Source: Saprospiraceae bacterium (GTDB lineage Bacteria; Bacteroidota; Bacteroidia; Chitinophagales; Saprospiraceae). From it: 58,863 nucleotides of DNA. This document shows, piece by piece, positions 16,662 through 24,592 of this stretch (positions are counted from its first letter, which is position 1; every line of letters starts with the position of its first letter). The translations under genes and the position numbers were made by a program. Location of the stretch: positions 1 through 58,863 of the forward strand of contig JANQQI010000077.1 in assembly GCA_028285085.1 (NCBI GenBank), read 5' to 3'. The notes beneath the pieces were generated by a model, which saw only the letters and a program-made list of their open reading frames with translations, did no database searches and was not told the origin of the DNA.

Positions 16662-16678
16662 CGTACCTTTCAGGTATG
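16662..16678. repeat. Spacer repeat family A, copy 3 (hairpin core)
   Basis: CGTACCT, TTC, AGGTATG: 7-bp stem. Compared with copy 1, two stem pairs have changed with compensation (G-C to C-G, C-G to T-A). It sits in the 253-bp spacer between the AraC and SnoaL genes. The ends are degenerate; no clear terminal inverted repeat was found. Confidence 0.6.
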
Positions 16679-16824
16679 CACCTCAAAATGAGACTTGCCC
16701 AAAGCAAAAATCTAAATTCCATATCATAACATCTTATTCATGAACGACCCTATTATTAATACGACAAAGATGTGGCTTGCAAGCTCCTTTCTGCTAACCC
16801 AAAGCAGGGATAGAATGGCAAAAA

Positions 16825-17688
16825 TTACGGTTGTTTAGCTTGGAAGGCTTTTGGCGTCAGGCCCGTCTCTTTTTTGAAGAACTTACTGAAGTGGGTGGGC
16901 TCGGAGAATTGGAGGAGGTGGCTGATCTCGGCGATGTCCATCTCGGAATACCGCAGCAGGTTTTGTGCTTCCAAAAGGACGCGCTCGGAGATATGCCTTT
17001 TGGCGGAGCGACCCGTTTCGGTCTTAATCACTTCGTTGAGATAGTTAGGGGTGATATTGAGCAGCGAGGCATAGTAGTCCACGCTCTTATGCTCAATGAA
17101 GCAATTATTGATCAGATGTTTATACTTACGGACGAGCAGTGATTTCTTCGATAGGAATTGCTCCTCGGAGGCGTAAGTGGCGTAGAGTTGCTTGGACTTT
17201 TCCAGGAGTGCGATGAGCAGCGGCTTTACTACGACTGCATGATGGCGCTCCTGCAAGAGTAGTTCAAAAAGCCGTTCGAAAGCGGTTTTCTCACTATGAT
17301 TTAAGTGAAATAAATTTTGGTTGAGCACGCTAAAAAAAGGAAAATTCAGCTCAATATTTTCGCTGTAGGGTAGTAAAAAGAAGGGGTGAAAGAGGAGCAC
17401 TGAGCCTTCCACCGCGGCGTCGCGCACAAAGCTAAAGATATGCTCCGTCCCCTGAAAAAGCAGGGTATCACTCAGGGCTGTATGCTGCTTTTGGTTGATG
17501 TTGATTTGGCCGTCCTTTTGGTCTTGCATAAAAATGACGGTACAAAATCCTCGGCGGTGCGGCTGCATCATCTTTTTCACTTCCGCGCCCAGTTCATCGA
17601 AGAGGATCAGGTCGAAGGCCTCATTCGCTGGCCTTTTGGTGACCCCCGCCGCAGCATACAGCTCTGATATGGTCTTGAATTGAATCAA
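16825..17688 (-). CDS. AraC family transcriptional regulator
   Basis: 287 residues. N-terminal cupin-like sensing part (~1-180) and a C-terminal double HTH domain at ~190-285 (VDYYASLLNITPNYLNEVIK ... IAEISHLLQFSEPTHFSKFF). Likely regulates the adjacent EthD, SnoaL and SDR genes in response to a small molecule. It lies between them on the same strand. Confidence 0.92.
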   Translation of the reverse strand: MIQFKTISELYAAAGVTKRPANEAFDLILFDELGAEVKKMMQPHRRGFCTVIFMQDQKDGQININQKQHTALSDTLLFQGTEHIFSFVRDAAVEGSVLLFHPFFLLPYSENIELNFPFFSVLNQNLFHLNHSEKTAFERLFELLLQERHHAVVVKPLLIALLEKSKQLYATYASEEQFLSKKSLLVRKYKHLINNCFIEHKSVDYYASLLNITPNYLNEVIKTETGRSAKRHISERVLLEAQNLLRYSEMDIAEISHLLQFSEPTHFSKFFKKETGLTPKAFQAKQP

Positions 17689-17741
17689 AAATGGTATGAT
17701 TATTTTTTGAGCGATTACAATTCCAAGATAACGTTAACCTA

Positions 17742-18152
17742 TCAATGCACCACTTCGCTAATTTGCAAAACGGGCTGGATATTGGTATAGTTAGGAATAT
17801 CACCCAGGATTTGTTGCGCATTGGGCCCAAAGGCCTTTTCGTAATCCGCTAGCGTATTAAAATAAAAGTAGCCAATCGCTAAATATGGAATAGGCTCACT
17901 GGGCGTTCTGCCGGCCAGCCCTTTATCGATGGCGTAGCCCTGTAAGGCCTCACCGAATAAACCAGCGACCATTGGCATATGTTTATCGGCATAGTAGTCC
18001 ATATCGAAGGTCATTCCCACATTATTCGGATAAAGGATCGTCACTTTGATCATACCTTTTTTAAGACCGGCGGTACCGGAAGAGCTAGACGACTGGCAAC
18101 TGCCAAGGAGTGCGATTGCACCCAAGAGTAAAAAAGCGAATCTGATTTTCAA
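17742..18152 (-). CDS. EthD domain lipoprotein
   Basis: 136 residues. Lipobox LGSC at ~16-19, then an EthD-type ferredoxin-like fold domain at ~33-130 (VTILYPNNVGMTFDMDYYAD, KHMPMV, YFYFNTLADYEKAFG). EthD was first found in ethyl tert-butyl ether degradation and its role is unclear. It is the first gene of the module EthD - AraC - SnoaL - SDR, with 53 bp to the AraC gene. The lipid anchor on an EthD domain is less usual; most are cytoplasmic. Confidence 0.85.
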   Translation of the reverse strand: MKIRFAFLLLGAIALLGSCQSSSSSGTAGLKKGMIKVTILYPNNVGMTFDMDYYADKHMPMVAGLFGEALQGYAIDKGLAGRTPSEPIPYLAIGYFYFNTLADYEKAFGPNAQQILGDIPNYTNIQPVLQISEVVH

Positions 18153-18340
18153 TGTTTTGAGATTTAGAGGGTTGTAAAAATGAAGGTGTCGTTTATTCGT
18201 AGCCTAAGATAATGATAATTGGGAGATATGGAAGGGTAGATTTTTCGTTGTGGGATTTTGATGATTTGTATAGATAGAAATGTTAGGTTTTGAGTCAATT
18301 ATCCTATGCTCTGTAGGAGTTGATTAATAATCAGGATTGT

Positions 18341-19186
18341 TTAATACTGTCTTACTTTAATCAAAATACCATCTTCATCGAATTCATATTTAAAAGCGTT
18401 TTTCTGAAATACTTTTCTCTCTTTTTTTTCAAGCAAGAGTTTGTATCTACCAAAATTTATCTTTTGAAACTCGGATAAAAACATCTTTCTTCCATAATGA
18501 CAAACCAATAGCATGATGAAATCTACGTTTCCAAATTTCGATATATGCTGCTTTATATATTTATTATTAAATGCTTCTGGAGTAGATGCAAATGCATCTG
18601 CTTGGCTATTTATTTCATGGAAAATATTTTTATAATCGCCTTCCCAGTAATATTTAGCTTCTTCGGCATATCCAGCTATTATATCTGGATTGATTGATTT
18701 GATATATCTTGCCCATTTATTTAGATCATTATCATATTCAAAACTAGCTAAAACACCATTATTGAAAAATAACTTAACATCTATTTTTTCTGAATAGTAT
18801 ACTCCATTTTTATCCTTGCCATCAAAAGCTAATGTCCTGGCCAAATAATCAAGATCAAGAGATTTCTCTTTGATTCCTTTTAATAGTATGTCTTGTACTG
18901 TATAACTCGAATACTCATGATTGTAGTCAAAATCTTTCATTAAGCTGTTGACTTCTTTAATTGATAGAGAATGGACCTCTTTAAGAGTCATGACAGCAAT
19001 AACATTATCTGTAAATACCTCGAGTAAGATAACGTTTATATTATTACTTCTGTCAAAATCTATAAGGTAGGTGTGTAGCTTGATAGGTGAATATCCGATT
19101 GATTTCGCAGTACTATTTATTGAACCTGAATTAGTTTCATTAGCTAGTCTTGAAAAGGTTCTTCCTTTCTTTATGAAAGTTGCCAT
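18341..19186 (-). CDS. Orphan protein at the end of the TIR cluster
   Basis: 281 residues, soluble, no signal or TM. It begins 3 bp after the TIR-EAD11 gene, so the two are almost certainly translated together. The sequence is Asn/Lys/Tyr-rich with mixed alpha/beta character and two aromatic-rich parts (EEAKYYWEGDYKNIFHEINS near residue 180 and the basic end KYKLLLEKKERKVFQKN-like). No known motif was recognised. In TIR systems such a partner could be a sensor or regulator, but that is inference only. Confidence 0.7.
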   Translation of the reverse strand: MATFIKKGRTFSRLANETNSGSINSTAKSIGYSPIKLHTYLIDFDRSNNINVILLEVFTDNVIAVMTLKEVHSLSIKEVNSLMKDFDYNHEYSSYTVQDILLKGIKEKSLDLDYLARTLAFDGKDKNGVYYSEKIDVKLFFNNGVLASFEYDNDLNKWARYIKSINPDIIAGYAEEAKYYWEGDYKNIFHEINSQADAFASTPEAFNNKYIKQHISKFGNVDFIMLLVCHYGRKMFLSEFQKINFGRYKLLLEKKERKVFQKNAFKYEFDEDGILIKVRQY

Positions 19187-19189
19187 TTG

Positions 19190-19894
19190 TTACTTGTTCT
19201 CTAATAATTTAATGGTTTCTAAAATTGAAAATACTACTTTATTAGTACCCATTGCATAATCTTCTTGGGATATTAGGCCCAAGGTGTTATCATTTCTTAA
19301 TCGATTAAGACGAGATGATATTAAAGTCAGATTATCTAAATAATCAGTTTCATTTTCTTTTACATATTTTATCAATAATCTTAATGCTGTATCAGTCTTG
19401 CCGTTTCCTATTTCTTTTCTGATTTTATTGAAATTAGGATTTTCTTGTTTTTTAACCTCCTTGACAACGTTGATTTGCTTTTGTAGAAATTCAATTAGCT
19501 TATTCATTTCATTTTCATCATAAATCTTTATTGCTTGATAATCCGATAAGTTTATTGTACTGACTCTGATGTTAGGGAGTGGAACGTCTTCAATTAATGC
19601 TGGTATGAAATATATTGAATTAGGCGATTTTTGTTCAAGAGTGCTGAGAGCTATTTTAAGCTCTTTCTGAACATAACCATCTTTAGTTATACTATTTTTG
19701 GAAATGCAGGCAATAAAGAATCTGGATCTTTTAATGACTTGAATGATCTCATCATTCCATTTAATTCCAGGCATTAAATCTTCTTCGTCTAGCCAAGGGT
19801 TGAGTCCATTTTCTTTTAGCTTGTTATATAGTTTTCTGACAAAATATTTGTCCTCTGATGCGTGGGCTAGAAAAATAATGTCAGGAGATTTCAT
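19190..19894 (-). CDS. TIR domain protein with C-terminal effector-associated domain (EAD11-like)
   Basis: 234 residues. Residues ~4-135 form a TIR domain (DIIFLAHASEDKYFVRKLY, WLDEEDLMPG, FFIACISKNS), with the catalytic-type Glu78 in the VQKEL motif, as in NAD-cleaving bacterial TIRs. Residues ~155-234 (IRKEIGNGKTDTALRLLIKY ... ISSRLNRLRNDNTLGLISQE ... NKVVFSILETI) resemble effector-associated domain 11, a Bacteroidota adaptor domain thought to join effectors to sensors in conflict systems. Its ATG overlaps the stop of a small ORF (19891-20001). Confidence 0.85.
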   Translation of the reverse strand: MKSPDIIFLAHASEDKYFVRKLYNKLKENGLNPWLDEEDLMPGIKWNDEIIQVIKRSRFFIACISKNSITKDGYVQKELKIALSTLEQKSPNSIYFIPALIEDVPLPNIRVSTINLSDYQAIKIYDENEMNKLIEFLQKQINVVKEVKKQENPNFNKIRKEIGNGKTDTALRLLIKYVKENETDYLDNLTLISSRLNRLRNDNTLGLISQEDYAMGTNKVVFSILETIKLLENK

Positions 19895-20001
19895 AAGAAT
19901 TTTGTTCTTGTTGGTAATGAGTAGTAGTTGTTCATGATATATATAAATATTATAGCTGTAACTACAAATGCGCTGTAAAACGCAATTAGTTTAAATGATA
20001 C
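19891..20001 (-). CDS. Possible small single-TM ORF between cluster genes
   Basis: An open frame of 36 codons from a stop at 20002-20004 to a TGA at 19891-19893. The TGA overlaps the TIR-EAD11 ATG (ATGA). It encodes a hydrophobic run (FYSAFVVTAIIFIYIM) and a basic end (NNYYSLPTRTKFL). There is no standard start codon before the hydrophobic part; the only ATG (19935) comes after it. It may be part of the six-TM gene in another frame, or a chance AT-rich ORF. Confidence 0.2.
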   Translation of the reverse strand, partial: VSFKLIAFYSAFVVTAIIFIYIMNNYYSLPTRTKFL

Positions 20002-20611
20002 TTATGTTTTTTATCGGTCTATAAATTACTTTCCAATAATAAATGGAAATCAATAAGTAAGCTATAAGAATTTCAATAGTCCAGTTGATTCGATAAGTTT
20101 TTTCGGTAAAGCTTTGTGTTTTTTCAAAAAGACCTAGAAGGGATTCGTCGGGCATAAACCAAATTGAGACTGCTATTAGGCCAGCAAAGCCTAATCCAAT
20201 CACATAAGTCATTATTGATAAATTATGATCTAAACGCGAAATATTAATATAGCGTAAATATCTTAGATTTATTCCATCAATTTTAGACTCAAGACAGATT
20301 AATTTAGTAGAAATTCCTATTTGCCCTATTATCGAAATCATGATGACCGTTCCGATGAATATTAGGTGAGAAAACTGTTGTATCAATTGAGTAGATACGA
20401 TTGAGGAAATAGTAGCTGCCCACCATAAGAAATTGATTATGCTAAGATAACTTCTTTTATTTATTAGTAAAAGCCTGTTTGCAAGAAGAAAAACTACTCC
20501 AACTACTAATGGTGGAATCCAGAATTCTTCTCTCCAATCACCTGTCCTTATGTTTGCTTTTAATACGCCAAGAGCATTTAGAATAACTGATGTCAAAAAA
20601 AGCCAAATCAA
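19991..20611 (-). CDS. Six-TM protein, probably the C-terminal half of a TIR-TM fusion
   Basis: 206 residues if started at the TTG at 20609-20611. About six TM segments (around residues 1-15, 33-49, 60-78, 84-100, 128-150 and 178-197). The frame is open upstream as far as a TGA at 20678-20680 and holds no ATG or GTG there; it passes through the ten-T (plus strand) run at 20660-20669, where a -1 shift or one extra A joins it to the TIR gene. The upstream extension reads KFQILKQQISNKNHQWL, a normal-looking linker. So it is most likely translated as part of a ~365-residue TIR-TM protein. No family was recognised for the TM part. Confidence 0.6.
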   Translation of the reverse strand: MIWLFLTSVILNALGVLKANIRTGDWREEFWIPPLVVGVVFLLANRLLLINKRSYLSIINFLWWAATISSIVSTQLIQQFSHLIFIGTVIMISIIGQIGISTKLICLESKIDGINLRYLRYINISRLDHNLSIMTYVIGLGFAGLIAVSIWFMPDESLLGLFEKTQSFTEKTYRINWTIEILIAYLLISIYYWKVIYRPIKNISII

Positions 20612-20646
20612 TAACCATTGATGATTCTTGTTTGATATTTGTTGTT

Positions 20647-21087
20647 TTAAAATTTGGAATTTTTTTTTTCCTCCTCCTCATTTCTTATTCCAATTGTAGA
20701 TTCCAAACTTTTTTGGAGCTTTATTAAATATCCTTGCTTATATGTTTCAATATATTGAATGTTTTTCAGCTTTTCAGGTATAGGGCAATCATCAAATTTT
20801 ATTGGGATAATGAAAATTTTGTCTTCTGGATATTCGTACATTACTTCAAGTGCAGTTCTTAACTCTTTATGTGCATAAGACTTTGCATTTACCCAATTTG
20901 AAGATAGACAAACCATAACTATTAAAGCCTCCTCTATAGAATTTTTAATTTTTTGTTCCCAAATTTGACCTGGTAAGATATCGTCCTCGTCAAACCAAAC
21001 ACTATAGCCGAAATTTTCAAGTTCAGTTTTTATTTTTATTGCCTGATCTCGATCTTTCTTTGAGTGACATAGAAAAATATCTTTCAT
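20647..21087 (-). CDS. TIR domain protein (first gene of the cluster; probably fused to the next frame)
   Basis: 146 residues as read without frameshift. TIR signatures: DIFLCHSKKDRDQAIKIKTE, WFDEDDILPGQIWEQ, a hydrophobic strand ALIVMVCLSSNW and the catalytic-type Glu75 in YAHKEL. Ends in a Glu-rich stretch and ten A residues (EEEEKK, then NSKF and stop). The run is a slippery site of the A-AAA-AAN kind and the following frame encodes six TM helices without its own start. TIR domains of this type cleave NAD or make cyclic ADP-ribose signals in bacterial immunity. Confidence 0.85.
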   Translation of the reverse strand: MKDIFLCHSKKDRDQAIKIKTELENFGYSVWFDEDDILPGQIWEQKIKNSIEEALIVMVCLSSNWVNAKSYAHKELRTALEVMYEYPEDKIFIIPIKFDDCPIPEKLKNIQYIETYKQGYLIKLQKSLESTIGIRNEEEEKKNSKF

Positions 21088-21889
21088 ACTGGGTTACATT
21101 GGTTTTCTCAAATTATAATGAACGGAAACTTCGACAATAACTCTCTCCATCTTCATCTCTCACGCTTTCTGTAGGCTCCTGCCAATAGCTTTTTTATTAA
21201 GTGAATAACCTAATTCTCATATTATGGGCTGTTGTGGCGTAGCATACTGAAAAATAATCCAAAAATGGGTAAAATCAATACGTTTAGCGTCCTTTTTAGT
21301 CCATCGAATCTAAGTATGAATCTACTTTACTTGAGCTTGTAAGCTATGCAGATCATTCCATGCTTACTTACTATTATTTCTTTGTCCTAGAGTGAATTGT
21401 AGCTCATACTCTAAGATTACTTCGCCTCTCTCATACCCCGTTGTGATTCAGTCGCTTGAATGTTCCCTAGGTATTCTCACTTTGATAGAGACGACTCTTT
21501 TATAAAAACATGATCAATGATCTGCTGTCTCAATCGATAGAAGTATTTGTAGGGTGAGTAGGCGGATATTAATTTATAGATAACTGCTATTGTTTTTTCA
21601 AATGTAGTAATAAATCTTCAAATGATAACTAAATGTACACATTGTGCTTGGGTTCATTAACTTTCACTGTCACGTCACGCCCCGCCTTACTCAAGCAATA
21701 CCATAAAAACCATCACTATTAAGTTGTTAATCTGGCTACAACAGATAACTTCAGGAAACAACTTTACTAGACCTTTAATTCTGTTAGTGTTTTATGAAAA
21801 AGACGGATAAGGTATATGAACTAGGAAAGAGGTCATAATAGCTTGTAGGATAAGAACAAGATTAAAGTGATTTCTACATCCCATTCCCC
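21088..21889. other. 802-bp spacer upstream of the TIR cluster
   Basis: No complete gene. A protein-like remnant lies at 21477-21617. A 20-codon minus-strand ORF (21094-21156, reading MKMERVIVEVSVHYNLRKPM) ends 6 bp before the TIR ATG and could be a leader. The promoter of the TIR cluster must lie here but no confident -7/-33 pair was seen. Confidence 0.45.
21477..21617 (-). pseudogene. Remnant of an unidentified gene (46 codons)
   Basis: The minus-strand frame is open from a TGA at 21618-21620 to a TGA at 21477-21479 and has no ATG. It reads FITTFEKTIAVIYKLISAYS, then PYKYFYRLRQQIIDHVFIKE, then SSLSK: regular, protein-like composition. Probably a decayed gene of the same AT-rich island as the TIR cluster. 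Confidence 0.3.
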
Positions 21890-23311
21890 CTATTTAACAC
21901 GCAACGAATCGGGATAATCCGTAGTATTCAACCACAGATGGAGATTGTCCCCATAATTTGGAAGATATTGAATAACTAGACCTGCAAATTTATCATAGTC
22001 AATAGAATCGAATTGAAAGAGTGCCTTCAGGAATTGATCGTATTGCGCTTCGCCCATTTCGCGCCATAAATGATAAAGGAATAAGTTGGCGCGGTCCGAT
22101 AAGATGAATACATCTTTGTAGAGGCCAATTTCATCAAAGGTGATTTCCAGGATGGGTTTTTCGGGAGGGAGCTTATTGCCTCTTCGATCTTTGCCAGTCT
22201 CCTTTTTTGCGAGATAACTTTTTTCGACGCGCTGCATATAACGCTTAAGATCGAAGTCTTTAGTGTGATTGGAAATTTTGGTTAAACCATAGAGGTGAAA
22301 ATAACTGGGGAATCCTTCGACGACTAGTGCAGAGAATGGATTGTCTTTGGCGATCGGAATGGTCACATACGGATGTACCAATTCATGGGCTATGGTTAGT
22401 TGGGAGAATAAATCGGTATTGAAACCTTTGTAAAGATCAGATGAAATACCAATGACGTTTTGACTCGAAATATTGCCATATTCCGGCATTTCTATGATGT
22501 ACAAGGCGGCAGCATTTTGCACATTTCGAAAATTCGAATAAAATAGCTGTTTTAATTTTTGGGTAAAGTCAATGATGTTTTCACCACTTTGTCGGTCGTC
22601 TGTGTAATAAACAAAGATGTTATCTCTTGAGAGGATTTCGAATGGCTTTGCGGTGCATTGGATGTCCGAGAGTTTAATTTTTCCCGGTTGCCAGATGGCT
22701 GTGTAAATATCATCCTCAATCGTTTCGCCTAACAATTTTCCTGTGACCGCTGCGTGATACGCTTTGGGTAATTTTACCTGGATTTGCTTAAAATTAACTT
22801 CATAGTCATCATCGGCCGTATCGGATTTTTGGAAAACGGGAAACCAAAGCGAATAATAAAATCCTCGCAAAAAAACACCTTCCGCTTTATTGATACGCAT
22901 GTAATCCGAAAGACTGCGCGCTCTTGACGGATTCATGAAACCAGAATAGTATACCGTGAGGGTATGATCTGTAATCGCAGCGTGGGAGGTAATGGTTGTT
23001 TTTAAACCAACATTACTATAATCTATATCGTAAAATATTTTTTCTGAGTTGTATTCAAGAGTGGTATGATTGGAAGTGATCGAATCGATCTTTAATTCTC
23101 CGTGGAGATAAAAAGTGAGCACTTCATCATCGAGGGCGGAGAATTCAACCTTGGCCTGTCCCTTCATAAAGGATTTGTTGGCCACTGGGTAACCCCACAT
23201 TTGTGCGTCTTCGGGAAAGAAATGCACAGCAATGGTATAGTCACTGACTTTTTGTGCTTGTGTAATATAAAAATTGGTGATGACGAGGAGGCAGAGTAAT
23301 AATTTATTCAT
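21890..23311 (-). CDS. Secreted M1-like (gluzincin) metallopeptidase
   Basis: 473 residues, signal peptide ending TQAQ at ~20. An N-terminal beta-sandwich (~25-220) is followed by a peptidase part with HELVH at 309-313 and Glu332 (VVEGFPSYFHL), the HExxH...E signature of M1-type gluzincins. The length is about half that of a full M1 aminopeptidase, and the exopeptidase GAMEN motif is not seen, so the exact activity is open. Not in a clear operon. Confidence 0.8.
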   Translation of the reverse strand: MNKLLLCLLVITNFYITQAQKVSDYTIAVHFFPEDAQMWGYPVANKSFMKGQAKVEFSALDDEVLTFYLHGELKIDSITSNHTTLEYNSEKIFYDIDYSNVGLKTTITSHAAITDHTLTVYYSGFMNPSRARSLSDYMRINKAEGVFLRGFYYSLWFPVFQKSDTADDDYEVNFKQIQVKLPKAYHAAVTGKLLGETIEDDIYTAIWQPGKIKLSDIQCTAKPFEILSRDNIFVYYTDDRQSGENIIDFTQKLKQLFYSNFRNVQNAAALYIIEMPEYGNISSQNVIGISSDLYKGFNTDLFSQLTIAHELVHPYVTIPIAKDNPFSALVVEGFPSYFHLYGLTKISNHTKDFDLKRYMQRVEKSYLAKKETGKDRRGNKLPPEKPILEITFDEIGLYKDVFILSDRANLFLYHLWREMGEAQYDQFLKALFQFDSIDYDKFAGLVIQYLPNYGDNLHLWLNTTDYPDSLRVK

Positions 23312-23391
23312 GAGTCAAGCAAATTGTGGTTTGCTTAAAGGACTCTTACTGTCACCAATTGTTGCACGATAGACTCATGGATAAGTACCGA

Positions 23392-24459
23392 TTAGTACTT
23401 GTTGTTAATGTTCTTTTTTTTCATGTCCTTGACCATTTTTCCAAATACTTTATCTTTCTTGCGTTTCTCAGCCACCGTGGATGAGAAATGCTCTTTCTCT
23501 CTTTCTATCCTTAGGTAGTTTTCGTAGGCGGACAGGTCTATTTCACCATTTTCAACAGCGGAAAGAATAGCACAACCTACTTCGGAGGTGTGGGTGCAAT
23601 CTTTGAATCGACAGTCTGCTGACAAGCTGGTAATAGCGTCAAAGGTCATTTCTAATCCTTCCGTTGCATCAGTAACGCCCACCTCCCTCATGCCGGGATT
23701 ATCGATGATGATGCCGCCGTTTTCCAAAATCAATAATTCGCGGTGACTGGTAACGTGCCGGCCTTTGTTGGTGCTGGTGCTGATGGTATTCGTTTTCATG
23801 CTTTGTTTCCCCAAAAGGATATTGGAGAGCGTAGATTTTCCAACGCCGGATGAGCCTAGCAAGCAGTATGTTTTCCCTTTTTTGATGCAGCCTTTAATTT
23901 GCTCAATACCTTTTTGCGTTTTATTACTCAGGGTGTAAACCGGCACTTGCTTTACCCTTTTCTGAACTTGGTCAACGCGGCTTTTTAATGCCGTTTCATC
24001 TATCAGGTCAATCTTATTGAGCACGATCAGTGGAATGACGTTTGCCGCATAGCAAATGGTCAAGTATCGTTCAATCCGGTTGAGATTGAAATCACGGTCA
24101 ACCGCTTGCACGATAAACGCATAGTCGATATTCGTCGCAATGATTTGCTTCTCTCCTTGCTTCCCAACCGCTTGCCTTTCAATCACTGTCTTCCTGGGGA
24201 ATATGGCGTGAATAAGGGCGTGATCGTCATTGTATTCGGAAACGGCGACCCAGTCGCCGACCGCCGGAAAATCAGCTCGACTAGTTGCGGTAAATCGGAG
24301 CTTACCAATAATTTCGCTCTGGTATTCTTTTTCCGCCGTGTTGACGATATATCTATCTTTGTGCTCAGAAATGACTCGGCCTACCACAAAGGCGTCAAGG
24401 CTTTCCGCTTGGCGGTAATTTTCTAATTCGGGATGATATCCTAAGTCTTCGAGGGTCAT
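23392..24459 (-). CDS. rsgA: Ribosome small subunit-dependent GTPase A (RsgA)
   Basis: 355 residues. OB-fold at ~20-110, then a circularly permuted GTPase: NKIDLI (G4), GSSGVGKST (G1), DNPGMREVG (G3), with a C-terminal zinc site CRFKDCTH...EVGC. RsgA acts late in 30S assembly by releasing RbfA. The start overlaps the stop of a 41-codon ORF (TAATG), and upstream is a GNAT gene, so the three probably form an operon. Longer C-terminal tail ends in KKKNINNKY. Confidence 0.95.
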   Translation of the reverse strand: MTLEDLGYHPELENYRQAESLDAFVVGRVISEHKDRYIVNTAEKEYQSEIIGKLRFTATSRADFPAVGDWVAVSEYNDDHALIHAIFPRKTVIERQAVGKQGEKQIIATNIDYAFIVQAVDRDFNLNRIERYLTICYAANVIPLIVLNKIDLIDETALKSRVDQVQKRVKQVPVYTLSNKTQKGIEQIKGCIKKGKTYCLLGSSGVGKSTLSNILLGKQSMKTNTISTSTNKGRHVTSHRELLILENGGIIIDNPGMREVGVTDATEGLEMTFDAITSLSADCRFKDCTHTSEVGCAILSAVENGEIDLSAYENYLRIEREKEHFSSTVAEKRKKDKVFGKMVKDMKKKNINNKY

Positions 24460-24584
24460 TACTTTGGGGCTATTTTGAGCTTGGGAATAAGTTTTTGTGT
24501 CTGATTTTCAAAATGCTTTGACCTGCTTACCAATTGTAAGGTTTCATTAATTGATTCATCGCTAGTGGTAAAAGCTTTAGACAT
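24459..24584 (-). CDS. Small protein (41 residues) coupled to rsgA
   Basis: ATG at 24584, TAA at 24459-24461, overlapping the rsgA ATG by one base (TAATG). Reads MSKAFTTSDESINETLQLVS, then RSKHFENQTQKLIPKLKIAPK: charged and soluble, with regular codon use. It starts 9 bp after the GNAT stop. The tight packing between two genes suggests a real translated ORF, possibly coupling rsgA to the upstream gene. No family was recognised. Confidence 0.45.
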   Translation of the reverse strand: MSKAFTTSDESINETLQLVSRSKHFENQTQKLIPKLKIAPK

Positions 24585-24592
24585 AACAATTA

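Noticed and set aside
21094-21156. A 20-codon ORF just upstream of the first TIR gene.
   Set aside because: It could be a leader peptide, but there is no ribosome site, attenuator or conservation to support it; it is mentioned only in the spacer entry.
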